The notes below the pieces were generated by a model. It saw only the letters and a program-made list of their open reading frames with translations, searched no databases and was not told where the DNA came from. Made by a program: the position numbers and the translations under genes. DNA of 59,097 nt from Methylibium sp. (lineage in GTDB: Bacteria > Pseudomonadota > Gammaproteobacteria > Burkholderiales > Burkholderiaceae_C), in NCBI RefSeq assembly GCF_013817345.1, contig NZ_JACDCW010000010.1, forward strand, positions 1-59,097. Reading direction: 5' to 3'. Shown one piece after another: positions 32,281-40,871 of the stretch (its first letter is position 1; each line of letters begins with the position of its first letter).

Positions 32281-32949
32281 ATGGCGATGTTGTCCAATCT
32301 CGACCTGATCCGGCGTGTGCCGCTGTTCTCGCTGCTTACCGGCGAGCAGGCCCAGTCGATTGCCGATGGCGTGGTGAAGCGGCGCTACCGGCGCGGCGAA
32401 ACCATCGTCGAACAGGGCACGAAATCCAACTCGCTGTTCATCCTGCTCACCGGGCGCGCCCGCGTCGTCACGGCGGATGCGCGTGGCCGGGAGGTCATCC
32501 TGGCGGTGCTGCAGCCGGGCGACTACCTCGGCGAGATGAGCCTCATCGACAACGAGCCGCATTCCGCAACGGTCCGCGCCGAGGTGCAGAGCGATGCGCT
32601 GGTGCTCGGCCGTTCCGAGTTCACGCGTTGCCTGCCGGAGAACTCGAGCCTGTCGTACGCGATCATGCGCGGCCTGGTTTCGCGGCTGCGCTCGGCCGAC
32701 CGGCAGATCGAATCGTTGGCGCTGCTCGACGTGTACGGCCGGGTCGCTCGCGCGTTGCTCGACATGTCCGAAGACGGCGCCGATTACAAGCTCATCCGCA
32801 ACAAGGTCTCGCGGCAGGACCTCGCCAAAGTGGTCGGCGCCTCCCGCGAGATGGTCAGCCGCGTGATGAAAGACCTGGAAGAGCGCGGCTTCATCAAGAC
32901 GCAGGACACCGGTGCGGTCCACATCATGGAGCGGCTGGCGCAGCGCTGA
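32281..32949 (+). CDS. Crp/Fnr-family transcriptional regulator
   Basis: A 222-residue regulator. The N-terminal cyclic-nucleotide-binding fold includes RRGETIVEQGTKSNSLFILLTGRARV and GDYLGEMSLIDNEPHSATVRA, whose EMS..D resembles the cAMP phosphate cassette but lacks an obvious Arg-Ser pair. The C-terminal helix-turn-helix reads VSRQDLAKVVGASREMVSRVMKDLEERGFI. No Fnr-type cysteine cluster is present. The ATG at 32281 is chosen for its AGGAGG seven bases upstream; in-frame starts at 32227 and 32254 are longer. The effector and targets are unknown. Confidence 0.9.
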   Translation: MAMLSNLDLIRRVPLFSLLTGEQAQSIADGVVKRRYRRGETIVEQGTKSNSLFILLTGRARVVTADARGREVILAVLQPGDYLGEMSLIDNEPHSATVRAEVQSDALVLGRSEFTRCLPENSSLSYAIMRGLVSRLRSADRQIESLALLDVYGRVARALLDMSEDGADYKLIRNKVSRQDLAKVVGASREMVSRVMKDLEERGFIKTQDTGAVHIMERLAQR

Positions 32950-33148
32950 GAGGAAGACGTCCCGGCTCGTGCGGTCCCGGCTCGCTCCGGGCATCGCACC
33001 AACCCGGTGGCAGCGACGCCGCTGCGCTGTGCAACGGTTGTCGCGGTGGCGAAGAACGCCAGAGTGCGACTGTGTGAACCACTGCACCGCCTGAGCATCG
33101 CGCAACAGATCGACACCGCCACGGCGGCAAGCGGCACGCCGCTCGGGC

Positions 33149-33154
33149 GACAAT
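33149..33154 (+). promoter_or_regulatory. -10 box adjoining ftsK (possible leaderless start)
   Basis: GACAAT ends 7 bases before the ftsK ATG, putting the transcription start at the start codon. No ribosome binding site is visible. The 212-base gap from the Crp/Fnr gene holds no gene I can support. Confidence 0.45.
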
Positions 33155-33161
33155 CGCCGCC

Positions 33162-35504
33162 ATGAGTTTTCCCCTCGGTTCTCTCGGCGCCGACGGCGCC
33201 GCACTCTCCGCCCGAAGCGCCGCGCCCCAGACCGCTGCAACGCGTTGGCGTCTCCAGTTCGCAGTGGTGTTCGGCGGCGTCGTCTGGTTGCTGGCGCTGC
33301 TGGCGCTGCTCACCCACAGCGCGGGCGATCCCGCGTGGTCGACCTCCGGCCTGCGCCCCGACATCCACAACGGCGCCGGTGCGGTCGGCGCCTGGTTTGC
33401 GGACCTCGCTTTCTTCCTGTTGGGCCATTCGGCCTGGTGGCTGCTGCCGCTCGGGGCGCGTGCCTGGCTCGGCGCGCTGGCGCTGTGGCTGCGGGGTGAC
33501 CGGGCGGCAACCCGGGCCGATCCGGTGGCAGCGCGGCCGGACTGGCTGCTGTGGTTCGGTGTCGTGCTGCTGCTGGCCGCGAGCTGTTCGCTCGAGCACA
33601 CGCGCTTGTATCAATGGGAGGCCGGCTTGCCGGGCGGCCACGCCGGCGGCGCGCTCGGCTATGCGCTGGGCGCTGCCAGCGTGAAGGCGATCGGCTTCAC
33701 CGGCTCGGGCGTGTTCTGGATTGCGGCGCTGGTGGCGAGCTTGCCGCTGGCGTTGCGCTTTTCGTGGCCGGTGGTCGCGGAGCAGCTCGGTGCCGCGCTG
33801 GAAGGTCTGCGCGAGAAGCGGATTGAGCGCATCGAGCGCGCCGAGGACATCCGCCTCGGAGAGCAGGCGCTGCGCGAACGCGAAACCGTGGTCGAGTCCG
33901 AGCGCGTGCAGCTCGGCGACCACGCACCCCTGGTCATCGAAGCGCCGATCGTCGAGCTTCCGAAAAGCGAACGAGTCGCCAAGGAAAAACAGAAACCGCT
34001 GTTCACCGAACTGGCCGACACCAAGCTGCCGCAGGTCGATCTGCTCGACGCCGCGCCCGGCCGCATGGAGACGGTGACGCCCGAGTCGCTCGAGATGACT
34101 TCGCGGCTGATCGAGAAGAAGCTCAAGGATTTCGGCGTCGAGGTGCGCGTGGTGGCGGCCTCGCCCGGCCCGGTGATCACGCGCTACGAGATCGAGCCGG
34201 CCACCGGCGTGAAAGGCTCGCAGATCGTCGGTCTGGCCAAGGACCTCGCGCGTTCGCTGAGCCTCGTGAGCATCCGCGTGGTCGAGACGATTCCCGGCAA
34301 GAACTACATGGCGCTGGAGCTGCCCAATGCCAAGCGGCAGATGATCCGTCTGGCCGAGATCCTCGGCTCGCAGGCCTACAACGACGCCGCCTCCATGCTC
34401 ACCATCGGCCTGGGCAAGGACATCGTCGGCGGCCCGGTCGTCGCCGATCTCGCGAAGATGCCGCACTGCCTCGTCGCGGGCACCACCGGCGCGGGCAAAT
34501 CGGTCGGCATCAACGCCATGATCCTCAGCCTGCTCTACAAGGCCGAGGCGCGCGACGTGCGGCTGATCCTCATCGACCCCAAGATGCTGGAGATGAGCAT
34601 CTACGAGGGCATTCCGCACCTGCTGTGCCCGGTGGTCACCGACATGAAGCAGGCCGCCAACGCGCTCAACTGGGGCGTGGGCGAGATGGAGCGGCGCTAC
34701 AAGCTGATGAGCAAGCTGGGCGTGCGCAACCTGGCCGGCTACAACAAGAAGATCGACGAGGCCGCGGCCAAGGGCGACAAGCTGCCCAACCCTTTCAGCC
34801 TCACGCCCGAGCAGCCCGAGCCGCTGGAGCGCCTGCCGCACGTGGTGATCGTCATCGACGAGCTCGCCGACCTGATGATGGTGGTCGGCAAGAAGATCGA
34901 GGAGCTGATCGCTCGCCTGGCGCAGAAAGCACGTGCGGCCGGCATCCACCTGATCCTCGCCACGCAGCGGCCCAGCGTCGACGTGATCACCGGCCTCATC
35001 AAGGCGAACATTCCGACGCGCATTGCGTTTCAGGTCAGCAGCAAGATCGACTCGCGCACCATCCTCGACCAGATGGGCGCCGAAGCGCTGCTCGGCATGG
35101 GTGACATGCTCTACATGCCTTCAGGCACCGGCCTGCCGGTGCGCGTGCACGGCGCCTTCGTCAGCGACGAGGAAGTCCACCGCGTCGCCGACTACCTGCG
35201 CAGCCAGGGCGAACCCAACTACATCGAAGGCATTCTCGAGGGCGGCACGCTCGACGAGGAGGGCGGTGTGGCCGGCGAGGGCGGCGGCGCGGCGGACGCC
35301 GAGGCGGACCCCATGTACGACCAGGCCGTGGCCACCGTGTTGCAGCACAAGCGAGCTTCCATATCGCTGGTGCAGCGCCACCTGCGCATCGGCTACAACC
35401 GCGCGGCGCGGCTGCTGGAACAAATGGAGAAATCCGGGCTCGTATCGGGCATGGCGACGAACGGCAACCGCGACCTGCTGGTGCCCCGGCGCGATGCTGA
35501 ATAA
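33162..35504 (+). CDS. ftsK: DNA translocase FtsK
   Basis: A 780-residue septum-located DNA pump for chromosome segregation and dimer resolution. Four N-terminal transmembrane helices (about 28-48, 82-108, 127-145, 168-205) are followed by a charged linker, the FtsK alpha/beta motor with Walker A GTTGAGKS (about 440-447) and Walker [12 protein letters not shown], and a C-terminal gamma winged helix ([26 protein letters not shown]) that reads KOPS. The linker is short, as in Burkholderiales. Followed by lolA after 11 bases. Confidence 0.97.
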   Translation: MSFPLGSLGADGAALSARSAAPQTAATRWRLQFAVVFGGVVWLLALLALLTHSAGDPAWSTSGLRPDIHNGAGAVGAWFADLAFFLLGHSAWWLLPLGARAWLGALALWLRGDRAATRADPVAARPDWLLWFGVVLLLAASCSLEHTRLYQWEAGLPGGHAGGALGYALGAASVKAIGFTGSGVFWIAALVASLPLALRFSWPVVAEQLGAALEGLREKRIERIERAEDIRLGEQALRERETVVESERVQLGDHAPLVIEAPIVELPKSERVAKEKQKPLFTELADTKLPQVDLLDAAPGRMETVTPESLEMTSRLIEKKLKDFGVEVRVVAASPGPVITRYEIEPATGVKGSQIVGLAKDLARSLSLVSIRVVETIPGKNYMALELPNAKRQMIRLAEILGSQAYNDAASMLTIGLGKDIVGGPVVADLAKMPHCLVAGTTGAGKSVGINAMILSLLYKAEARDVRLILIDPKMLEMSIYEGIPHLLCPVVTDMKQAANALNWGVGEMERRYKLMSKLGVRNLAGYNKKIDEAAAKGDKLPNPFSLTPEQPEPLERLPHVVIVIDELADLMMVVGKKIEELIARLAQKARAAGIHLILATQRPSVDVITGLIKANIPTRIAFQVSSKIDSRTILDQMGAEALLGMGDMLYMPSGTGLPVRVHGAFVSDEEVHRVADYLRSQGEPNYIEGILEGGTLDEEGGVAGEGGGAADAEADPMYDQAVATVLQHKRASISLVQRHLRIGYNRAARLLEQMEKSGLVSGMATNGNRDLLVPRRDAE

Positions 35505-35515
35505 AGGATCGAGCG

Positions 35516-36199
35516 ATGAAGGATGAAGGACTCCGGCGCTCGCGCGGATCGTTCGGCGAGGGTGGGCAGAGCAGCAAGCGTCCGTCTTTTGTCGCTCGCA
35601 TGTGCGTGGCCGGCCTGTTGACGCTGGCCGCAACCACCGCCCGCGCCGACGCGCTCGACACGCTGAAGGCCTTCATCAGCGAAGTGAAGACCGGCCGCGC
35701 CGCCTTCACGCAAACAGTGACCTCGCCCGACGGCGTCAAGAAGCGCAGCTCCAGCGGCAGCTTCGAGTTCGCCCGTCCGAACCGCTTCCGCTTCGCCTAC
35801 GTGAAGCCCTACGAGCAGTTGATCGTCGCCGACGGCCAGAAGGTCTGGCTCTACGACACCGACCTCGAGCAGGTCACCGTGCGTGCTTTCGATCAGGCGC
35901 TGGGCGCGACGCCGGCCGCCTTGCTGGCGGGCGGCTCGCTGGAGCGCGACTTCGAGCTGAAGGCGCTGCCCGACGAGGGCGGGCTGCAGTGGGTGCAGGC
36001 ACTGCCGCGCGTGAAGGACGGGTCTTTCCAGTCGCTGAAGATCGGTTTTCGCGACGGCACGTTGGCCGCAGTGGAGATCGTCGATGCCTTCGGGCAGCGT
36101 TCGCGGCTGGCGTTCTCGCAGGTCGAGGCCAACCCGGCGTTGCCACCCGGGCGCTTCATGTTCACCCCGCCGGCCGACGTTGACGTGATTGCGCAGTAG
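35516..36199 (+). CDS. lolA: Outer-membrane lipoprotein carrier protein LolA
   Basis: Periplasmic chaperone that carries lipoproteins from LolCDE to LolB. It has 227 residues with an unusually long, polar N-terminal extension before the hydrophobic signal core (MCVAGLLTLAATTARA). The mature part has family features: FTQTVTSPDG, GSFEFARPNRFRFAYVKPYEQLIVADGQKVWLYDTDLEQVTVR. The start at 35516 has an AAAGGA ribosome binding site; ATG 35600 would give a conventional signal peptide directly and is a real alternative. Between ftsK and rarA, the usual betaproteobacterial order. Confidence 0.93.
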   Translation: MKDEGLRRSRGSFGEGGQSSKRPSFVARMCVAGLLTLAATTARADALDTLKAFISEVKTGRAAFTQTVTSPDGVKKRSSSGSFEFARPNRFRFAYVKPYEQLIVADGQKVWLYDTDLEQVTVRAFDQALGATPAALLAGGSLERDFELKALPDEGGLQWVQALPRVKDGSFQSLKIGFRDGTLAAVEIVDAFGQRSRLAFSQVEANPALPPGRFMFTPPADVDVIAQ

Positions 36200-36297
36200 C
36201 CACCGAGGGAAAGAGACCGCCGCGACCGCGGCTTCTCGCGTACCGCGCGCCGGCGCTCGAGCGGACAAGCGCCGCGAAAGCTGTGCTTTGCCGCTGC

Positions 36298-36303
36298 CAC
36301 AAT
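36298..36303 (+). promoter_or_regulatory. -10 box adjoining rarA (possible leaderless start)
   Basis: CACAAT ends 7 bases before the rarA ATG at 36311; no ribosome binding site is visible. Confidence 0.4.
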
Positions 36304-36310
36304 CGACGAC

Positions 36311-37642
36311 ATGCCCTCGATGAGCCTGCCGCTGGAGCCCGCTGCCGCGTCTCCCGCGGACGATGCCGCGCCGCTGGCCGAGCGGCTGCGCCCGCGCTCG
36401 CCGGCCGAGGTCATCGGCCAATCCCAACTGCTCGGTGAAGGCAAGCCGCTGTCCGCAGCTTTTGCCTCGGGGCGGCCGCATTCGATGATCCTGTGGGGCC
36501 CGCCCGGCACCGGCAAGACGACCCTGGCGCGGCTGATGGCCGATGCCTTCGATGCGCAGTTCATCGCCATCTCGGCGGTGCTCGGCGGCGTGAAGGACAT
36601 CCGCGAGGCGGTCGAGCAGGCGCAGGTCGCGCGGGGCATGGGCCGGCGCACCATCCTCTTCGTCGATGAGGTTCACCGCTTCAACAAGTCGCAGCAGGAC
36701 GCCTTCCTGCCGCACGTGGAGTCGGGCCTGTTCACCTTCATCGGTGCAACCACCGAGAACCCGTCGTTCGAGGTCAACTCGGCGCTGCTGTCGCGGGCGC
36801 AGGTGTACGTGCTCAAGTCGCTGGGCGATGATGACCTGCGCCTGTTGTTCGAGCGCGCGCACGACAAGGCGCTGGCCCACCTTCAGTTCGATGCCGTCGC
36901 GATCGACACGCTCATCGGCTACGCCGACGGCGACGCGCGGCGCTTCCTCAATCTGCTGGAACAGGCCGACACGGCGGCGCGCTCGGCGGGGGTTCAAACC
37001 ATCGACGCGAAGTTCGTCGAGAACGCGCTCAGCCTCAACGTGCGCCGCTTCGACAAGGGCGGCGACAACTTCTACGACCAGATTTCGGCGCTGCACAAGT
37101 CGGTGCGCGGCTCGCACCCCGACGCCGCGCTGTACTGGCTGTGCCGCATGCTCGACGGGGGTGCGGACGCCAAGTACCTCTCGCGCCGCATCGTGCGCAT
37201 GGCGTGGGAAGACATCGGCCTGGCCGACCCGCGGGCGCTGCAGATCACCAACGATGCCGCCGCCACCTACGAGCGGCTTGGTTCACCCGAAGGCGAGCTG
37301 GCGCTGGCCCAAGCCGTCATCTATCTCGCCCTGGCCCCCAAGAGCAACGCCGGCTATCAGGCCTACAACCAGGCCCGCGCCTTCGTGAAGCAGGACCGCT
37401 CGCGCGAGGTGCCGGTGCACCTGCGCAATGCGCCGACCAAGCTCATGAAGGAGCTCGGCCACGGGCGCGAGTACCGCTACGCGCACGACGAGCCGCACGG
37501 CTATGCGGCGGGCGAAACCTACCTGCCTGAAGGCATGAGCGAGCCTGGCTGGTACCGCCCGGTGCCGCGCGGCCTGGAAGCGAAGATCGCCGAGAAGATG
37601 GCTTTCCTGCGCGGCCTCGACGACGAGGCGACGGAAAGCTAG
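36311..37642 (+). CDS. rarA: Replication-associated recombination protein RarA (MgsA)
   Basis: A 443-residue AAA+ ATPase of the clamp-loader clade, acting at stalled forks. It has Walker A GPPGTGKTT (about 63-71), Walker B ILFVDEVHRFNKSQQDAFLP, sensor FIGATTENPSFEVN, and the C-terminal tetramerisation region (YWLCRMLDGGADAKYLSRRIVRMAWEDIGLADP). Last core gene before the type III secretion locus; in relatives serS often follows, so the island may be inserted here (inference). Confidence 0.96.
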   Translation: MPSMSLPLEPAAASPADDAAPLAERLRPRSPAEVIGQSQLLGEGKPLSAAFASGRPHSMILWGPPGTGKTTLARLMADAFDAQFIAISAVLGGVKDIREAVEQAQVARGMGRRTILFVDEVHRFNKSQQDAFLPHVESGLFTFIGATTENPSFEVNSALLSRAQVYVLKSLGDDDLRLLFERAHDKALAHLQFDAVAIDTLIGYADGDARRFLNLLEQADTAARSAGVQTIDAKFVENALSLNVRRFDKGGDNFYDQISALHKSVRGSHPDAALYWLCRMLDGGADAKYLSRRIVRMAWEDIGLADPRALQITNDAAATYERLGSPEGELALAQAVIYLALAPKSNAGYQAYNQARAFVKQDRSREVPVHLRNAPTKLMKELGHGREYRYAHDEPHGYAAGETYLPEGMSEPGWYRPVPRGLEAKIAEKMAFLRGLDDEATES

Positions 37643-37649
37643 CTCAACC

Positions 37650-37763
37650 GCGCCGTGCCGTGCCGTGCCGTGCCGCAGCAGTGCCGTGCCGCAGTGCCGT
37701 GGCGCGGTGCTGTCTCTCAGCGCCGTCACTCAGTGCCATCACTCAGTGCCATCACTCAGTGCC
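37650..37763. repeat. Short tandem repeats at the rarA / type III island junction
   Basis: Between the convergent rarA and sctU genes lie several GTGCC/GCCGT-type pentamer repeats (37653-37700) and 2.8 copies of a 13-bp unit CACTCAGTGCCAT (37727-37739, 37740-37752, 37753-37763). The last copy runs into the sctU stop codon. It is a simple-sequence boundary with no gene. Confidence 0.75.
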
Positions 37764-38847
37764 GGGCGGCAGGCGGGTCCCGCGCATCGACCGCCTGGCC
37801 CTTCAGGCTGCTCAGCCAGCGGAACACCTCGGCCACCGCCTCCACGTGCTCGTCGCCGATGTACTCGCCGAGCGCCACGCTTCGAAACAGCGAGCGCGCG
37901 AGCGGTGGGCTTTCCAGCACGGGAATGGCGCGCTGCCCCGCCTCGCGGCGCATGCGCAGGGCCTCGTCGTCCTGCCCCTTCGCCACCACGACCGGCAGCT
38001 CGACCACGCCCGGTTCGTAGTACAGCGCTACTGCAAAGTGGGTCGGATTGGTCACGACGACATTGGCCCCGGCAAGGCCTGGCTTGACGGGCGAGTCCCG
38101 CAGTTCGCGCTGCAGCCGGCGCTGCTCGCCCTTGATATGCGGGTCGCCGTCCGTGTCCTTGTGCTCGCGCTTGCGCTCGGTCTTGGACATGCGGTTCATC
38201 TTGATGTATTCGAAGCGTTGATGCACGAAGTCGATCGTTCCCAGCACGGCGAGCACCAGGGCACAAGCGCCGAACATCACCTGCAGCGCGGTCAGCCCCG
38301 CCAGGCCGGTGTTGGCCGTCTCGCCGTAGATCTCCATGATGAGCGGCCGCATGAAGGTCCAGAGAGTCCAGGCGATCACTCCCCCCAGCAGGCACACCTT
38401 GAGCACCATCTGAATCAGCACGCCCAGTTGCCGAGTGGAGAAGAGCAGCTTGAGCGACTCGGCCGGGTTCAGACGCTCGAACCGGATCTTCAGCGGGTCG
38501 GCCGACAGCACGCCCTGTGTCTGCAACAGGCCCACGACCACGGCGATCAGCGTTACAAGCAGCAGCAGCGGCACCACGATCCACAGCATGGCAATCAGCA
38601 TTTGCTCGATGGCCGGCCCAACGGCGGACGAACTGCCGCCCGAGCCGACCACGTCCAACGCTGCATCGAGCACGCGACGCATCTGCAATTCCATGAACCC
38701 GCCGCCCAGCCACAGCAGGAAGAATGCCGCGACGAGTTCGATCGCACCGGTCAGGTCGCGGCTGACGCCCACCTCGCCGCGCTTTCGCGCTTCGCGCAGC
38801 TTGTGGGCGGTGGGTTGCTCGGTTTTCTCTTCGCTTTCGCTGGCCAT
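37756..38847 (-). CDS. sctU: Type III export apparatus switch protein SctU (YscU/FlhB family)
   Basis: Inner-membrane export-gate component that switches substrate class by self-cleavage. The 363-residue protein has four transmembrane helices (about 34-55, 82-108, 140-165, 185-207) and a cytoplasmic tail with the autocleavage motif NPTH (267-270). The charged N-terminus ASESEEKTEQPTAHKLREARKRGEV is typical. The ATG at 38847 is used; the in-frame extension is spurious. It follows sctT by 7 bases. Confidence 0.96.
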   Translation of the reverse strand: MASESEEKTEQPTAHKLREARKRGEVGVSRDLTGAIELVAAFFLLWLGGGFMELQMRRVLDAALDVVGSGGSSSAVGPAIEQMLIAMLWIVVPLLLLVTLIAVVVGLLQTQGVLSADPLKIRFERLNPAESLKLLFSTRQLGVLIQMVLKVCLLGGVIAWTLWTFMRPLIMEIYGETANTGLAGLTALQVMFGACALVLAVLGTIDFVHQRFEYIKMNRMSKTERKREHKDTDGDPHIKGEQRRLQRELRDSPVKPGLAGANVVVTNPTHFAVALYYEPGVVELPVVVAKGQDDEALRMRREAGQRAIPVLESPPLARSLFRSVALGEYIGDEHVEAVAEVFRWLSSLKGQAVDARDPPAARH

Positions 38848-38854
38848 GATCTGC

Positions 38855-39664
38855 TCACCGTTGGCGCCACACCCGGTCCAGCGTGGGCAGCAGGCCCTCG
38901 GCGTTGCTGAACTGCTGCCGCACCACATCGACCAGGTGGCTCAGTAGCAGTGCGAGCACCAGCAGTCCGGTCAGGGCCTTGATGGGCATCGAGAAATAGA
39001 ACGCGTTGAGCTGCGGCGCAGCGCGGTTGATCAGCCCGACGCCCAACTCGATGAGCAGCAGGGCGCCGAGCACCGGCGCCGCCAGGCGCGCCGCCATCTC
39101 CAGCAGCGTGCCGGAAGTGGCGATGGCGAAGTCGCGCAGGGCGCCCGACAGGTCGGGCAAAAAAGATGCCGGCGGCCACAACAGCAGCGACTCGTACAGC
39201 AACTGCAAGAACACCTGCAGGCCGCCGAAGCCGACGAACAGCAGCACACCGAGCTGGCTCATGAGCACCGACAACGGACCGGCGGAATGGTTGCCGTAGG
39301 GGTCGAAGATCTGCGCGTTGGTGTACCCCGCCTGCGTGTCCATCAGCTCGCCCACGGCGGTCAGCGTCCACAGCACCATGCCCATCGCATAGCCGATCAG
39401 CCCGCCGATGAATATTTCCTTCACCACGAAGGCGATCCACTGACCCGCGTGCCAGTCCACGATCGGGAACGACACGGCGAGCCCCGGATAGGCCACCAGC
39501 ACCAGGATGAGCATGAAGGCAATGCGAATCTGCCGCGGCACGATCGCTCGCGCCAGCAGCGGCAGGACCACGAACGCGGCTGCAAAGCGTGGCATGCCGG
39601 CGAGCAACGGCATGAGCAGCGACATCACCGCGGTCGGATCGCTGGCGAGCGCTTGCAGGTTCAT
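38855..39664 (-). CDS. sctT: Type III export apparatus protein SctT (YscT/FliR family)
   Basis: A 269-residue polytopic export-gate protein, one copy per machine with SctR and SctS. Multiple hydrophobic helices are present, with the conserved LMDTQAGYTNAQIFDPYGNHSAGPL loop and the C-terminal LIELGVGLINRAAPQLNAFYFSMPIK segment. The start overlaps the stop of the lipoprotein gene (ATGA). It is separated from sctR by about 5 kb and from sctS by 16 kb, unlike the usual RSTU run. Confidence 0.96.
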   Translation of the reverse strand: MNLQALASDPTAVMSLLMPLLAGMPRFAAAFVVLPLLARAIVPRQIRIAFMLILVLVAYPGLAVSFPIVDWHAGQWIAFVVKEIFIGGLIGYAMGMVLWTLTAVGELMDTQAGYTNAQIFDPYGNHSAGPLSVLMSQLGVLLFVGFGGLQVFLQLLYESLLLWPPASFLPDLSGALRDFAIATSGTLLEMAARLAAPVLGALLLIELGVGLINRAAPQLNAFYFSMPIKALTGLLVLALLLSHLVDVVRQQFSNAEGLLPTLDRVWRQR

Positions 39665-40608
39665 GGCGGCGTCTCAGTGCCCGGCGCGCAGCCCGGATCG
39701 ATCCGCGCGTCCTTGCCCCCGCTGTCGAGCGTCGCCTGGCACGAGTCCGGCGTGATCAGCGTGTCGTCGACGGCGAAGAGGCGGCACGGCTCGCCGCCGG
39801 ATCGCCGGGCGCAGGCGCGCAGTGCGCGATCGACCGCGTTGGCGCCGTGCGCGTAGCCGAAGCTGCCTGCGGTGCCGATGGCGAACGCCCGCGGCAGTTT
39901 CACGAGCATGAACTTCGCGAACGCCGCCCGCGCTGGCGAGGCAAGCTCGTCTGCGGCCGCTTCCGTGACCGGTGCCACCTTCAGCGCAGAGCCGGGCGGT
40001 GGCGGCGGTACGGCGTCGGGGTCGGGCGATACCAATGAGCCGACCAACGCCTCGGCCGAGATGATGCTGCGGCCGATGGTGGCCGTCTTCAGCTCGTCGA
40101 TGACGGAGCGAAACAACACCGTGTCCTCGTCGAAGTGGTCTTCCACGGTCACACCCGCCGCAGCGCCGCGCGCCAGCACCAACCGGCCGAGATACACCGG
40201 CCCCATGGCCGCAACTTCGAACGGCACGTTGATCGTCGCCAGTGACCGCTGCGCGTCGGGCGTCTTCGAATCTGCATCGCGAATGCCCGTCAGCAGGTAG
40301 CGATCGGGCGGCAAGGCCAGCGCCAGCAGGTAGTCGGCGTACTGGCCGGGCACGCTTTGCTGCAGACGGCCCGAGACCGAGGTGACGCCCGGCTGTCCTT
40401 GCAGCGCCACATCGACCCGCACCGCCGCGGGCGGCTCGAGAAGGCTCGACAAGCGCACCACCAGCAAGGCGCCGTGCAAGGGCGCGGGCACTGGCGCCGC
40501 CTTCGCGTCCGCTGGCGGCGGCGATGCGCAGCCGGCCAACACAAGCAAGCCAGCCAAGCCCATGACGACCGTGACGATGGTGTGCGTGAAACGCTCTGCC
40601 TTGAACAT
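39661..40608 (-). CDS. Putative outer-membrane lipoprotein coupled to sctT (unknown)
   Basis: A 315-residue lipoprotein I do not recognise. The signal peptide MFKAERFTHTIVTVVMGLAG continues to the lipobox LAGC, followed by a Pro/Ala linker and a mainly beta-rich domain (HGALLVVRLSSLLEP, ADYLLALALPPDRYLLTGIRD). A C-terminal part has four Cys (RACARRSGGEPC and PDSC...PGC) and ends in a Pro tail. The residue after the lipid Cys is Ala, favouring outer-membrane sorting. Translational overlap with sctT argues for a secretion role; a pilotin-like or periplasmic accessory is possible but unproven. An upstream in-frame start (40764) is rejected because it buries the signal peptide. Confidence 0.75.
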   Translation of the reverse strand: MFKAERFTHTIVTVVMGLAGLLVLAGCASPPPADAKAAPVPAPLHGALLVVRLSSLLEPPAAVRVDVALQGQPGVTSVSGRLQQSVPGQYADYLLALALPPDRYLLTGIRDADSKTPDAQRSLATINVPFEVAAMGPVYLGRLVLARGAAAGVTVEDHFDEDTVLFRSVIDELKTATIGRSIISAEALVGSLVSPDPDAVPPPPPGSALKVAPVTEAAADELASPARAAFAKFMLVKLPRAFAIGTAGSFGYAHGANAVDRALRACARRSGGEPCRLFAVDDTLITPDSCQATLDSGGKDARIDPGCAPGTETPP

Positions 40609-40871
40609 GGACCTCGCCCTTCCTGCCGCTTGCGCCCGAATCGAGTGGCCGACTCGCCAGGGGCTTCGCCTGCCGTGAACGGCTCTTGCCAGTGGCGGCA
40701 GGCCCGGCCTGGGCGGTCTGCCGGCATGCGCCAATCGTATTTCTTGCGTTTGAAGCGCTGGCATGAAGAGTTCCTGAACTTTGCTTCAGCTTGTCTCGCG
40801 GCGGCCCGGACGAGCGCAACACTGCATTCGTCCATCGGTTGCTTCCGAGTCGTTGCAGTAGAGGTCATCGC
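40609..40871. other. Divergent intergenic region between the lipoprotein-sctT-sctU operon and the sigma factor gene
   Basis: 263 bases without a gene. I looked for PIP, hrpII, HrpL and sigma-54 patterns and found none that I would defend. A GAGG ribosome binding site lies about 8 bases before the sigma-factor ATG. Confidence 0.5.

Noticed and set aside
40741-40790. Possible sigma-54 promoter (TGGCATG near 40761 with a later TTGC)
   Set aside because: The spacing between GG and GC elements is far from the required 12/24 geometry.
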